In this document: piece after piece, positions 25,411 to 33,194 of the stretch | Layout of the letters: each line of letters begins with the position of its first letter | Numbering within the stretch: position 1 is the first letter of the stretch | Translations under genes and position numbers: made by a program | Source of the DNA: Erythrobacter sp. 3-20A1M | GTDB lineage: Bacteria; Pseudomonadota; Alphaproteobacteria; Sphingomonadales; Sphingomonadaceae | Reading direction: 5' to 3' | DNA: 64,000 nucleotides | Assembly: GCF_018636735.1 (NCBI RefSeq) | Contig: NZ_CP045200.1 | Span: forward strand, 310,001-374,000 | Notes under the pieces: model-generated | Database searches by the model: none | What the model was told of the DNA's origin: nothing | What the model saw: the letters and a program-made list of their open reading frames with translations, nothing else

Positions 25411-26467
25411 CCACCCGGCCGAACCGGAAGCCTTCCATCGCCAGACCCGGGCCGAAGGCAAGCGCGATGCCGCTAGCGGGCATTTCGCGCAGCATACGCC
25501 CCATCACGAACATCAGCGTGGAGGACGACATGTTCCCGAAATCGCGCAGAACCGCGCGCGACGCCTCTAGCTGGGCCGGATCGAGCTCAAGGCCACGCTC
25601 CACCGCGTCGAGGATCGAGCGACCGCCTGCGTGAACGGCAAAGGCTTCGGGTTTGGGACCGGTCCCGAGAATACGCCGCTGCACCGCCGTATCCGATAGG
25701 GCTGCGGCGATGCGATTGGGTACCTCCCCGGACAGATGCATCTCGAACCCGGTGTCGCCGATGCGCCAGGTTATCAGGGCCTCGCTTTCCTCAAGCGCGG
25801 CGGAAATACCCTCACCCAGTTCAAGGCCCGGCCCCTTGCCGGTGACGATCGCCGCGGCAGCTCCGTCGCCGAACTGCGCGCCCGCCAGCAGCGGCTCGAT
25901 CTCGACCCGGTTCTGATGATGCAGGGTCGAGAGTTCGACCGTCACCACCAGTACCCGCGCATCTGGCTCCGAACGGACAATATGGCGCGCGGTGCGCAAT
26001 GCGGTGACCGCGGCGTAGCACCCCATGAAGCCGATCAGCACGCGCTCGACATCGTCGGGCAAGCCCAGGCGACGCGCGATGATCTGGTCGATACCGGGGG
26101 CCACGAAGCCCGTGCAGCTGGCCACCACGATGTGCGTGATATCGCCCAGCCGATCGAGCTTCGCAATCGCGCGCAGTGCCAGATCCGGCGCCTCCCGCGC
26201 GTAGATAGCCATCCGACTTGCGGTCGAGGGAGCGGCGGCCGAGTAATAGCCTTCCCCCCGGTCGAGCTTGGCGTCCTCCGCACTTAATACCGACCAGCGA
26301 TGCTCGATGCCCGAACGCTCAGCCATGCGCTCGTAAACCTTGGCTTCCCGTCCCTCGCCCAGCTGGCGCATGGCCCAGCCGCGATAATCCTGCTCGAAAT
26401 CGCAGTCGGGTACGGCGGTGGCTAGATCGGTAATACGCGCGGTCATGGAATGGGGGGTCTCGGCCAT
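25403..26467 (-). CDS. Type III polyketide synthase (chalcone synthase-like)
   Basis: Homodimeric ketosynthase that extends an acyl-CoA with malonyl-CoA to give resorcinols, pyrones or related aromatics. The catalytic triad is readable: Cys118 in VVASCTGFVAPG, the His in AFAVHAGGRS and the Asn in DFGNMSSST. The C-terminal GFGPG-type loop appears as ALAFGPGLAMEG. Start ATG 26467 (MAETPHSMTARI) gives 354 aa, normal for the family; an ATG 21 bases downstream is an alternative. It precedes a methyltransferase and a flavoprotein, an order like the Streptomyces srsABC phenolic-lipid operon. The actual starter unit and product are unknown. Confidence 0.93.
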   Translation of the reverse strand: MAETPHSMTARITDLATAVPDCDFEQDYRGWAMRQLGEGREAKVYERMAERSGIEHRWSVLSAEDAKLDRGEGYYSAAAPSTASRMAIYAREAPDLALRAIAKLDRLGDITHIVVASCTGFVAPGIDQIIARRLGLPDDVERVLIGFMGCYAAVTALRTARHIVRSEPDARVLVVTVELSTLHHQNRVEIEPLLAGAQFGDGAAAAIVTGKGPGLELGEGISAALEESEALITWRIGDTGFEMHLSGEVPNRIAAALSDTAVQRRILGTGPKPEAFAVHAGGRSILDAVERGLELDPAQLEASRAVLRDFGNMSSSTLMFVMGRMLREMPASGIALAFGPGLAMEGFRFGRVDA

Positions 26468-26514
26468 CGGGGTACGCACTAAACGCGGGAAGCGCGCGAT
26501 CGCTCCCTTAGCGA

Positions 26515-27402
26515 CTATAACCGCGGCCGGACGAGGAACTGCTTCGGCATGACCTGGCTGGGGCGCAGCACGATCACCGCCACACCGGCGACAGCAATTA
26601 TCCCGCCGATGACGAGCGGCCATCCTATGGCGTCCCCCGTGATCGATGCGCCCAGCCCCACCGTCATCAAGGGACACAACAGCGTAAACGGCACGATCAT
26701 GTTCGCCTCATTATGCTGGAGAAGGCGGTAATACAGCGAATGCGCGCCCACGGAAGTGACCAGTGCGGCATAGATCAGGCACGCCGTCGCTTCCCAGGGG
26801 TGGGCGAAGATCGAGGCGAACTGCCCGCTTTCGGTCGCGAGAGATAGCGGCGTGAGAACGATGGTGGATGCAACCGCCGCCCATGCCTGCAAGCGCACCG
26901 AATCGATCTCGATCCGTTTTACGAAAACCGATCCCAGGGCACCGACGATGGCCGACAGACCGACCCAGCCGAGTCCGGAACCGCTGGCCCAACCGGCCGG
27001 CGAGGCAACAGCAATCCCCACGCCGACGAAGGCGAGGACGATCCCGCCGGCCCGACGCCAGCGAACGCGCTCCTTCAGGATCAGGATCGCGAACAGCACG
27101 GTCAGCGGCGCCCCCGACAGGCTGACGATCCCCGCGGCCGAGGGACTGGCGGTTTTGAGCCCGACGAAGAGCAATGCGAACGAACCACCGCTGATGGCGA
27201 GCCCGACCAGCATCACGCGAAGGAGCCCTTGGGGCACCGGACGCAGCAGCGGTGCGAGCGCGGCCACCACGATTACCGATCGCAGCAGGGCATAGAACAG
27301 CGGCGGGATTCCCAGATCGCCCACCGCCAGCTTGCTGACCACCACATTGGCGGCCCAGATCAGATTGACGAGGAACAGTAGTGCGATCGTGCGGAATGAC
27401 AT
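26515..27402 (-). CDS. EamA-family (DMT superfamily) transporter
   Basis: Inner-membrane protein of 295 aa with about ten hydrophobic helices in two repeated EamA halves. The first starts at TIALLFLVNLIWAANVVVSK and the second around LGWVGLSAIVGALGSVFVKR. Members export metabolites or amino acids. ATG 27402 gives a protein beginning just before the first helix. It lies 10 bp after nadE and 47 bp before the type III PKS on the same strand, so it may export a product of that operon or simply be co-transcribed. Confidence 0.9.
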   Translation of the reverse strand: MSFRTIALLFLVNLIWAANVVVSKLAVGDLGIPPLFYALLRSVIVVAALAPLLRPVPQGLLRVMLVGLAISGGSFALLFVGLKTASPSAAGIVSLSGAPLTVLFAILILKERVRWRRAGGIVLAFVGVGIAVASPAGWASGSGLGWVGLSAIVGALGSVFVKRIEIDSVRLQAWAAVASTIVLTPLSLATESGQFASIFAHPWEATACLIYAALVTSVGAHSLYYRLLQHNEANMIVPFTLLCPLMTVGLGASITGDAIGWPLVIGGIIAVAGVAVIVLRPSQVMPKQFLVRPRL

Positions 27403-27412
27403 GCAGCGAAGG

Positions 27413-29482
27413 TTAGCCGTCCCTGCCCGGCACGCTCTCGCGCAGTTCCGCAAGCCAGATGTCCGCTACGGCGTCGCTCGGGGCACGCCAGTCGCCGCGC
27501 GGACTGAGCGCGCCACCGCCCGACACCTTGGGACCATTAGGCATGGCACTGCGCTTGAACTGGCTAAACTGAAAGAAACGCCAAAGAAATTTTTCCAGCC
27601 ATTTGCGGATTTCCGCCAGATCGTAGGCCCGTTTCGACCCTTCCGGAAAACCTGCCGGCCAAACGCCTTCGCCGGCGTCGCGCCACGCATGCCAGGCAAG
27701 GAAGGCGACCTTGCCCGGTTTCTGGCCGTAGCGCAGGATATGATGGAGGAAGAAGTCGTTGAGCGAATAAGGGCCGATTGTGTCTTCGGTGCTCTGGATC
27801 GTGCCATCCTCACCCGCCGGGATCAATTCTGGGCTGATTTCCGTGTCCAGCACCCGGTAGAGCGCCTGGTGCACATCCTCATCGAATTGCTCGGTCTGCG
27901 CCGCCCAGCGCATGAGGTACTGGATGAGCGTCTTGGGCACCCCGGAATTGACCCCGTAATGGCTCATCTGGTCGCCCACGCCATAAGTGCACCAGCCCAG
28001 CGCCAGTTCGCTCAAGTCCCCGGTGCCGACGACGAAGCCGTTATGCTGCCCTGCCAGCCGGAACAGATAGTCGGTCCTGAGCCCCGCCTGCACGTTCTCG
28101 AAAGTGGTGTCGTAGACAGGCTCGCCATCGGCGAAGGGATGGCCGATGTCCTCCAGCATGCGACGCGCGGCGGGCTGTATATCGATTTCCTCGGCGACAA
28201 TGCCGGTCGCTTTCATCAGGGCCCAGGCATTGCCCTTGGTCCCCTGCGACGTGCCAAAGCCGGGCATCGTGTAGCCGCGGATGGTCGAACGAGGCAGTCC
28301 CAACCGATCGCACGCCTTGGACGCGATCAGCAGCGCATGGGTAGAATCGAGCCCTCCCGAAATTCCGATGACGAGGCTTTCGGGCTTCGTTGCCTCGATC
28401 CGCCGCATCAATGCATCGACCTGAATGCCGAAGGCCTCGAAACAATCCTCGTCCAGCGCCCATTGCCGGTTGGGAACGAAGGGATAGCGACGGATCGGCC
28501 GTTCGAGCCCATGGTTGCCAGCCTCATATTCGTGTTCGAAACGGACCGTGCGATAGAAATCCTCCGGCCGCCCTTCGTGCTCGGCGGCGTCCGAGAAGGT
28601 CTGGTTGCGCATCCGGTCCAACAGGATTCGCTGCGTGTCGATATCGACCACGCACAGCTCGGGATCCAGATCGAAGCGCTGGCTCTCTTCCATCAGCTCG
28701 CCCAGTTCGTAGATCACGCCCTGTCCGTCCCAGGCGAGGTCGGTGGTGCTCTCGCCATGGCCCGCGGCGGAATAGGCGTAGGCACACATCGATCGGCTGG
28801 AGCTGGCGCGGCAATGCAGCTTTCGATCGTCCGCGCGCCCGATGGTAATCGGCGAGGCCGAGAGGTTGAGCAGGATAGTTGCGCCCGCCAGCGCGGCCAG
28901 CGTGCCCGGTGGGTTCGGCGCCCAGAAATCCTCGCAAATCTCGATCCCGAAGGTGAAACCGGGAAGGTTCGATGCGGCGAAGATAACGTCGGTTCCGAAG
29001 GGCACATCCTGCCCCGCCACCTCGATCGTCAGGCCGACACAGCCGCGCCCGTGCTGAAACCAGCGCTTCTCGTAAAATTCGCGATAATTGGGCAGGTAGC
29101 TTTTTGGAATGACGCCCAGGATGCGACCCCGCGCGATGGCGAGCGCGCAATTGTACACTTTCCCATTGCGGGCCAGCGGCGCGCCGACGACCAGCACGGG
29201 GGTCAGCTCACGCGAGGCTTCGACGATCTCCCCGATGCCACGCTCCACCGCTTCCAGCATCGCAAACTGCAGATGAAGGTCGTCGATCGCGTAAGACGAC
29301 ACGCACAGTTCGGGATAAAGCAGCAGGTCCACCTGCCGTTCACTGGCGACCCGTGCCTGTTCGATGATGCCGCGCGTGTTCGCGTCGACATCCGCGGTGC
29401 GCACCGTGGGCGTACAGGTCCCTACGCGTACGAAGCCATGATTGTGCAGGTCGTAGAACGGATGGCTGCGATCTTCACTCAT
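27413..29482 (-). CDS. nadE: Glutamine-dependent NAD+ synthetase
   Basis: Final enzyme of NAD synthesis: amidates nicotinate adenine dinucleotide using ammonia released by its own glutaminase domain. The 689-aa protein has an N-terminal nitrilase domain (catalytic Glu in [13 protein letters not shown], Lys in [14 protein letters not shown], Cys in GIEICEDFW). The C-terminal ATP-pyrophosphatase domain carries the P-loop [22 protein letters not shown] 29482 is chosen for its 4-base overlap with cinA and the family N-terminus [20 protein letters not shown]. Confidence 0.97.
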   Translation of the reverse strand: MSEDRSHPFYDLHNHGFVRVGTCTPTVRTADVDANTRGIIEQARVASERQVDLLLYPELCVSSYAIDDLHLQFAMLEAVERGIGEIVEASRELTPVLVVGAPLARNGKVYNCALAIARGRILGVIPKSYLPNYREFYEKRWFQHGRGCVGLTIEVAGQDVPFGTDVIFAASNLPGFTFGIEICEDFWAPNPPGTLAALAGATILLNLSASPITIGRADDRKLHCRASSSRSMCAYAYSAAGHGESTTDLAWDGQGVIYELGELMEESQRFDLDPELCVVDIDTQRILLDRMRNQTFSDAAEHEGRPEDFYRTVRFEHEYEAGNHGLERPIRRYPFVPNRQWALDEDCFEAFGIQVDALMRRIEATKPESLVIGISGGLDSTHALLIASKACDRLGLPRSTIRGYTMPGFGTSQGTKGNAWALMKATGIVAEEIDIQPAARRMLEDIGHPFADGEPVYDTTFENVQAGLRTDYLFRLAGQHNGFVVGTGDLSELALGWCTYGVGDQMSHYGVNSGVPKTLIQYLMRWAAQTEQFDEDVHQALYRVLDTEISPELIPAGEDGTIQSTEDTIGPYSLNDFFLHHILRYGQKPGKVAFLAWHAWRDAGEGVWPAGFPEGSKRAYDLAEIRKWLEKFLWRFFQFSQFKRSAMPNGPKVSGGGALSPRGDWRAPSDAVADIWLAELRESVPGRDG

Positions 29483-29988
29483 GCGCGCAAGGCGTCCCTC
29501 ATCATTTCCAGCGCCGTTTCGAGCGCCGCGATCCGTACGCCGTCCCGTCCGACGGCACCGTAATGGCATTCGCGGTGAAGCGGCTCGCCACCATCGCGAA
29601 CGCATGCGAAATGCACAAGGCCCTCCTCGTCGTCATCTCCCCCCGGCCCGGCGAAACCCGTGACCGAAAGGGCGACTCCGGCATCGGCGCGGTTCAGCGC
29701 GCCCTTCGCCATGGCCAGCGCCACCGGGCGACTGACCGCGCCGCAATCATCCACCATTTCGCGCTCGATACCGAGCAGATCGCATTTCGCGCCGTCCGAA
29801 TAAACGACGAAACCGCGCTCGAACATGTGCGAACGCCCCTGAACGTCGGTCAGCAGCGCGGCGAGCAGACCGCCGGTACAGCTTTCGGCAACGGAGATCG
29901 GCGCATCCCGCTCCTTTGCCAAATCCAGCACTTCGCGTGCAAGCCGATCGAGCCGCTCGGGAAGGAGAGGGTCGAGCGTCTCCGCCAT
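29479..29988 (-). CDS. CinA C-terminal domain protein (NMN amidohydrolase, PncC-like)
   Basis: A 169-aa protein consisting only of the CinA C-terminal domain, which deamidates nicotinamide mononucleotide to nicotinate mononucleotide in NAD salvage. Key motifs are ISVAESCTGGLLAALLTDV and LALSVTGFAGPGG-like VALSVTGFAGPGGDDDEEG. Start ATG 29988 overlaps the topoisomerase stop by one base (TGATG), and its own stop overlaps the nadE start. The pairing with nadE is meaningful because PncC output feeds the NadE branch of NAD synthesis. Confidence 0.93.
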   Translation of the reverse strand: MAETLDPLLPERLDRLAREVLDLAKERDAPISVAESCTGGLLAALLTDVQGRSHMFERGFVVYSDGAKCDLLGIEREMVDDCGAVSRPVALAMAKGALNRADAGVALSVTGFAGPGGDDDEEGLVHFACVRDGGEPLHRECHYGAVGRDGVRIAALETALEMMRDALRA

Positions 29989-31001
29989 CAGGCGGCCAGC
30001 AGGTCCTGCGCAGGCGGGCAGGTTTCGAGATATTCGATGAGACCCCGTTCGGCACGGGACAGCCATTTGGTCGCGCGCGGCAGGCGCAATCCCCGCCGCC
30101 ATTCCGCCTGCCGGTCGAGCAGCGCGAACATGGCGGGATGAATGTAGCTCTTGCGGGTCACGGCAGGCGTGTTGCCCAGCTTCTCCGCAACCTTCTCCGT
30201 GAGAGCTTTGATCGTGAGATTGTCCTTCGTCGTCGCGATCATCTCGAACGCCAGGACGCTCGCATGCCAGGTGCGGAAATTCTTCGCGGTGAAGTGATCG
30301 CCCATCGTTTCGCACAGATAGTCGTTCACATGGCTGGAAGTGACGTCGCAGATTCCGCCCTCGCCATCCTCGAACGTGAAAAGGTCCTGCCCATGCAGAT
30401 CCTGCATCTCACGCACGATCCTTGCGAGGTCCGCATCGTCCAGCGTGATCTCTCGCTGCTTGCCGGACTTCGCCTTGTAGCTGAAATCCAGTTTCTGGCC
30501 TTTGACCTTCACATGATGGCTCTTGATCGTCGTCGCCCCGTAGCTGCCATTGCGCTTCGAGTAACCGTCATTCCCGATGCGCACCGCGCCCAGATCGAGC
30601 AACCGGACCACACCCGCCAGCGCGCGTTCGCGCGTGACGTGGGTGCCTGCCAGATCCTCCTCGACCCGCTTGCGGATCAGCGGCAGCAGGCTGGCGAAGG
30701 TGATGCAACCGTCAAACTTCTCGCTTTCGCGCGCTTCCCGGAAAACTGGGTGGTAGCGATATTGCTTGCGCCCCTTCGCATCGTATCCGGTTGCCAGAAT
30801 ATGCCCGTTTTCCGCCGGGCAGTACCATGCGTCGGTATAGGCAGGCGGTAGCGCGATAGCGTTGAGCCGCGTACGTTCGGCGCGGTCGGTGATCAGTTCG
30901 CCTTCGGGATCGTAATAGCTCCACCCCTTGCCTGACCGCTTGCGCGTGATGCCGGGCAGTTGATCGTCGACGTATATCAGTCCGGAGGGATGCGACACCA
31001 T
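29988..31001 (-). CDS. DNA topoisomerase IB (poxvirus/eukaryote type)
   Basis: Relaxes supercoiled DNA through a 3'-phosphotyrosine intermediate without ATP. The 337-aa protein has the N-terminal domain (GLIYVDDQLPGITRKRSGKG) and a catalytic core with the Arg-containing VRIGNDGYSKRNGSYGATT, the KxxD region and the active-site Tyr286 in TRKSYIHP. Such enzymes are scattered in bacteria and are probably acquired by transfer. It is the first gene of a run with cinA and nadE with overlapping starts and stops. Confidence 0.94.
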   Translation of the reverse strand: MVSHPSGLIYVDDQLPGITRKRSGKGWSYYDPEGELITDRAERTRLNAIALPPAYTDAWYCPAENGHILATGYDAKGRKQYRYHPVFREARESEKFDGCITFASLLPLIRKRVEEDLAGTHVTRERALAGVVRLLDLGAVRIGNDGYSKRNGSYGATTIKSHHVKVKGQKLDFSYKAKSGKQREITLDDADLARIVREMQDLHGQDLFTFEDGEGGICDVTSSHVNDYLCETMGDHFTAKNFRTWHASVLAFEMIATTKDNLTIKALTEKVAEKLGNTPAVTRKSYIHPAMFALLDRQAEWRRGLRLPRATKWLSRAERGLIEYLETCPPAQDLLAA

Positions 31002-31088
31002 GCGGGCTCAATTCGCGCCCGCCCGGTCTGGTTCCCCGCATCGCCCCTTCACATCCCGCGTCTGCACGCTATAGGGGCGCGCACCTGC

Positions 31089-31163
31089 TGGGGTGTAGCC
31101 AAGTGGTAAGGCACCGGTTTTTGGTACCGGCATTCGCAGGTTCGATCCCTGCCACCCCAGCCA
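31089..31163 (+). tRNA. tRNA-Gln (anticodon TTG)
   Basis: A 75-nt cloverleaf including an encoded CCA. The acceptor stem pairs TGGGGTG with CACCCCA. The anticodon stem CCGGT/ACCGG encloses TTTTGGT, giving anticodon TTG, and the T-arm contains GGTTCGATCC. It closely matches E. coli tRNA-Gln(UUG). It stands alone between the topoisomerase gene and the chemotaxis operon. Confidence 0.97.
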
Positions 31164-31445
31164 TTCTCCCGCCCTCACGTTTACTTAGATCGCTCGCCAC
31201 AGCGGGACGCGTTTCCCCTACGGCATACATGGTCTTTCGTCATGAGAGACGCGGATTCTCGAGCTCTCCAGCAGCAGTTGTCGGCATCTGTTTCGCTCAC
31301 GGCGACCTCCAAGCCAAGCGACGAAACCGTCCGGTAAGCTGTGAGTAACCAACGCGCTTAACTACGGTTTAGGGGCTAACCCGTATCCGGGCCTCGACGG
31401 TAGGAAAATCCCACAGTCCTGATTTCTATACGCGGAGGTTTCTGC
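31164..31445. other. Region between tRNA-Gln and the chemotaxis operon (no gene)
   Basis: About 280 bp without a supportable gene; with the tRNA and its upstream flank the whole topoisomerase-MCP gap is 444 bp. It should contain the chemotaxis operon promoter. No convincing sigma-70 or sigma-28 pair was found by eye. A good SD (GGAGG, near 31436) precedes the MCP start. Confidence 0.5.
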
Positions 31446-32873
31446 ATGCTCTCGTGGTTCCGGGAAAACGCGCCCATTCGGCGCAAGTTCGATGTCATCA
31501 CATTCGTGTTCGCGGCGATCGTCGCGGTCCCGGTGTTTACCACTGTAACGGCGGTTTCGTCTTCCGGTGCGGAAGGGTGGCTGCTCTTCCCCGCGTTCGG
31601 GGCGCTGGTCGCTGCGGTCGCGGCGGGCCTGATTTTCAAGAAGAACGTCTGCGATCCTTATGTGGGGACCGTGGTGCGGATGGAAGGCCTCGCCGCCGGC
31701 GACCTTTCCTCCCCCATCGAGTACACGACCTACACCGACTGTGTCGGCCGGATGACACGCGCGATGGACGTGTTTCGCAAGAATGGCGAAACGGTGCGCG
31801 ACACTGCCGCGGCGCAGGAGCGGATTGTGGCGGAACTGGGCGAAGGCCTTTCGAAGCTCGCGGTAAGCGATCTTACGCATCGGATCGATGAGCCCTTCCC
31901 CTCCGAATACGAGAAGTTGCGTAACGACTTCAACCGCGCCTCCGAAGCTCTCTCCGACGTCGTAGGAGCGGTTATCGAGGCTGCGAACGGGATCAACAAC
32001 GGGGCCAGCGATATCCGCCAGGCGTCGGACGACCTGTCGCAGCGCACCGAACAGCAGGCGGCGAGCCTCGAAGAGACTGCCGCCGCCATGGACGAGATCA
32101 CGGGCACCGTTCGCGAGACGGCCGAGGGGGCGAACCGGGCGAACGCCATCGTCGGCGAAACCCGCAACGACGCGCAGCAATCGGGCGAAATCGTGCGCCG
32201 GGCGGTCGAATCCATGAACGGGATCGAACGCTCTTCGGGCGAAATCAGCGAAATCATCAGCGTCATCGACGGGATCGCATTCCAGACCAACCTTCTGGCC
32301 CTCAACGCGGGGGTCGAAGCGGCCCGCGCGGGCGATGCAGGCAAAGGGTTTGCGGTCGTCGCATCCGAAGTGCGCGCCCTTGCCCAGCGTTCGGCCGAAG
32401 CGGCGAAGGACGTGAAGGCGAAGATCACGGCCTCCTCCGATCAGGTCGAACTGGGCGTCGGTCTGGTGAGTGAGACGGGTCAGGCGCTCGAACGCATCAT
32501 CACCCGGATCGCAGAGGTCGCCGATCTGGTGGAAACGATCGCCGCATCGGCCAAGCAGCAGTCGACCGGTCTTCAGCAGGTAAATACCGCTGTAAGCGAA
32601 ATGGACGGCGTAACGCAGCAGAATGCCGCGATGGTGGAAGAAGCGACCGCCGCAGCGCGCAGCCTGGCCGAGGAAGCGACGACCCTTAACCAGCAGGTTT
32701 CGCAATTCCGTCTGCTCAATAGCGGCACGGCCCCGCGTTCCACCGGCAATCCGGTTCACCGGCTCCAGGCCCAAGCGGCGAACATCAATCGCGCGCCCCC
32801 GGCGCCCCAGGCACGGCGCGTAGCGAACGGTGGAACCACCAGCTTCGGCGACGACGACTGGTCCGAGTTCTGA
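31446..32873 (+). CDS. Methyl-accepting chemotaxis protein without periplasmic sensor domain
   Basis: Chemoreceptor of 475 aa. Two membrane helices (about residues 17-37 and 45-65) are separated by only a handful of residues, so there is no periplasmic ligand domain. A HAMP-like segment follows, then the long signalling coiled coil with the hairpin tip EIISVIDGIAFQTNLLALNA and GVEAARAGDAGKGFAVVASE. The last five residues, DWSEF, resemble the CheR/CheB-tethering pentapeptide NWETF of E. coli Tar. It is the first gene of the chemotaxis operon and presumably its dedicated receptor, sensing a cytoplasmic or membrane-derived signal. Confidence 0.93.
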   Translation: MLSWFRENAPIRRKFDVITFVFAAIVAVPVFTTVTAVSSSGAEGWLLFPAFGALVAAVAAGLIFKKNVCDPYVGTVVRMEGLAAGDLSSPIEYTTYTDCVGRMTRAMDVFRKNGETVRDTAAAQERIVAELGEGLSKLAVSDLTHRIDEPFPSEYEKLRNDFNRASEALSDVVGAVIEAANGINNGASDIRQASDDLSQRTEQQAASLEETAAAMDEITGTVRETAEGANRANAIVGETRNDAQQSGEIVRRAVESMNGIERSSGEISEIISVIDGIAFQTNLLALNAGVEAARAGDAGKGFAVVASEVRALAQRSAEAAKDVKAKITASSDQVELGVGLVSETGQALERIITRIAEVADLVETIAASAKQQSTGLQQVNTAVSEMDGVTQQNAAMVEEATAAARSLAEEATTLNQQVSQFRLLNSGTAPRSTGNPVHRLQAQAANINRAPPAPQARRVANGGTTSFGDDDWSEF

Positions 32874-32913
32874 GCCGCGCACGCGTACCAGTCAGTTCAG
32901 GGGGAGTTGAAGC

Positions 32914-33177
32914 GTGACGATAGCGTTATCCCGTAACGTCAATGGCTCCGAAGCGGTCAGGATTGCGACCGCATTGGGAGAACATGTCGACCGATCCGAG
33001 CCCCTGCTGATGGACGGTGGAGAGGTTGATCAGATCGGGATGGCAGGCCTGCAGGTACTGCTTGCAGCCAAGACGACGGCTGCCAGCGTCGGCCTGCCAT
33101 TCCGGCTCGACAATCCGAGCAAGCCGCTGTCGGAGATGACGGCCCTTGCCGGCCTCGACGACCTTCTGACCTCCTGA
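32914..33177 (+). CDS. STAS-domain protein
   Basis: Small 87-aa protein with the STAS (anti-sigma antagonist-like) fold pattern: a predicted beta strand around PLLMDGGEVDQIGMAGLQVL, where the loop MDGGEVDQIGMAG matches the NTP-binding-like STAS turn, followed by an amphipathic helix. Starts at GTG 32914 behind AGGGGGAG. STAS proteins occur in several non-canonical chemotaxis operons, where their role is poorly defined. It lies between the MCP and cheA genes, 17 bp from the latter. Confidence 0.8.
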   Translation: MTIALSRNVNGSEAVRIATALGEHVDRSEPLLMDGGEVDQIGMAGLQVLLAAKTTAASVGLPFRLDNPSKPLSEMTALAGLDDLLTS

Positions 33178-33194
33178 CCGCCGGAGTCCCGCTC

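Noticed and set aside
31089-31163. Integration site at tRNA-Gln
   Set aside because: No integrase and no direct repeat of the tRNA 3' end was found; the following genes are an ordinary chemotaxis operon.
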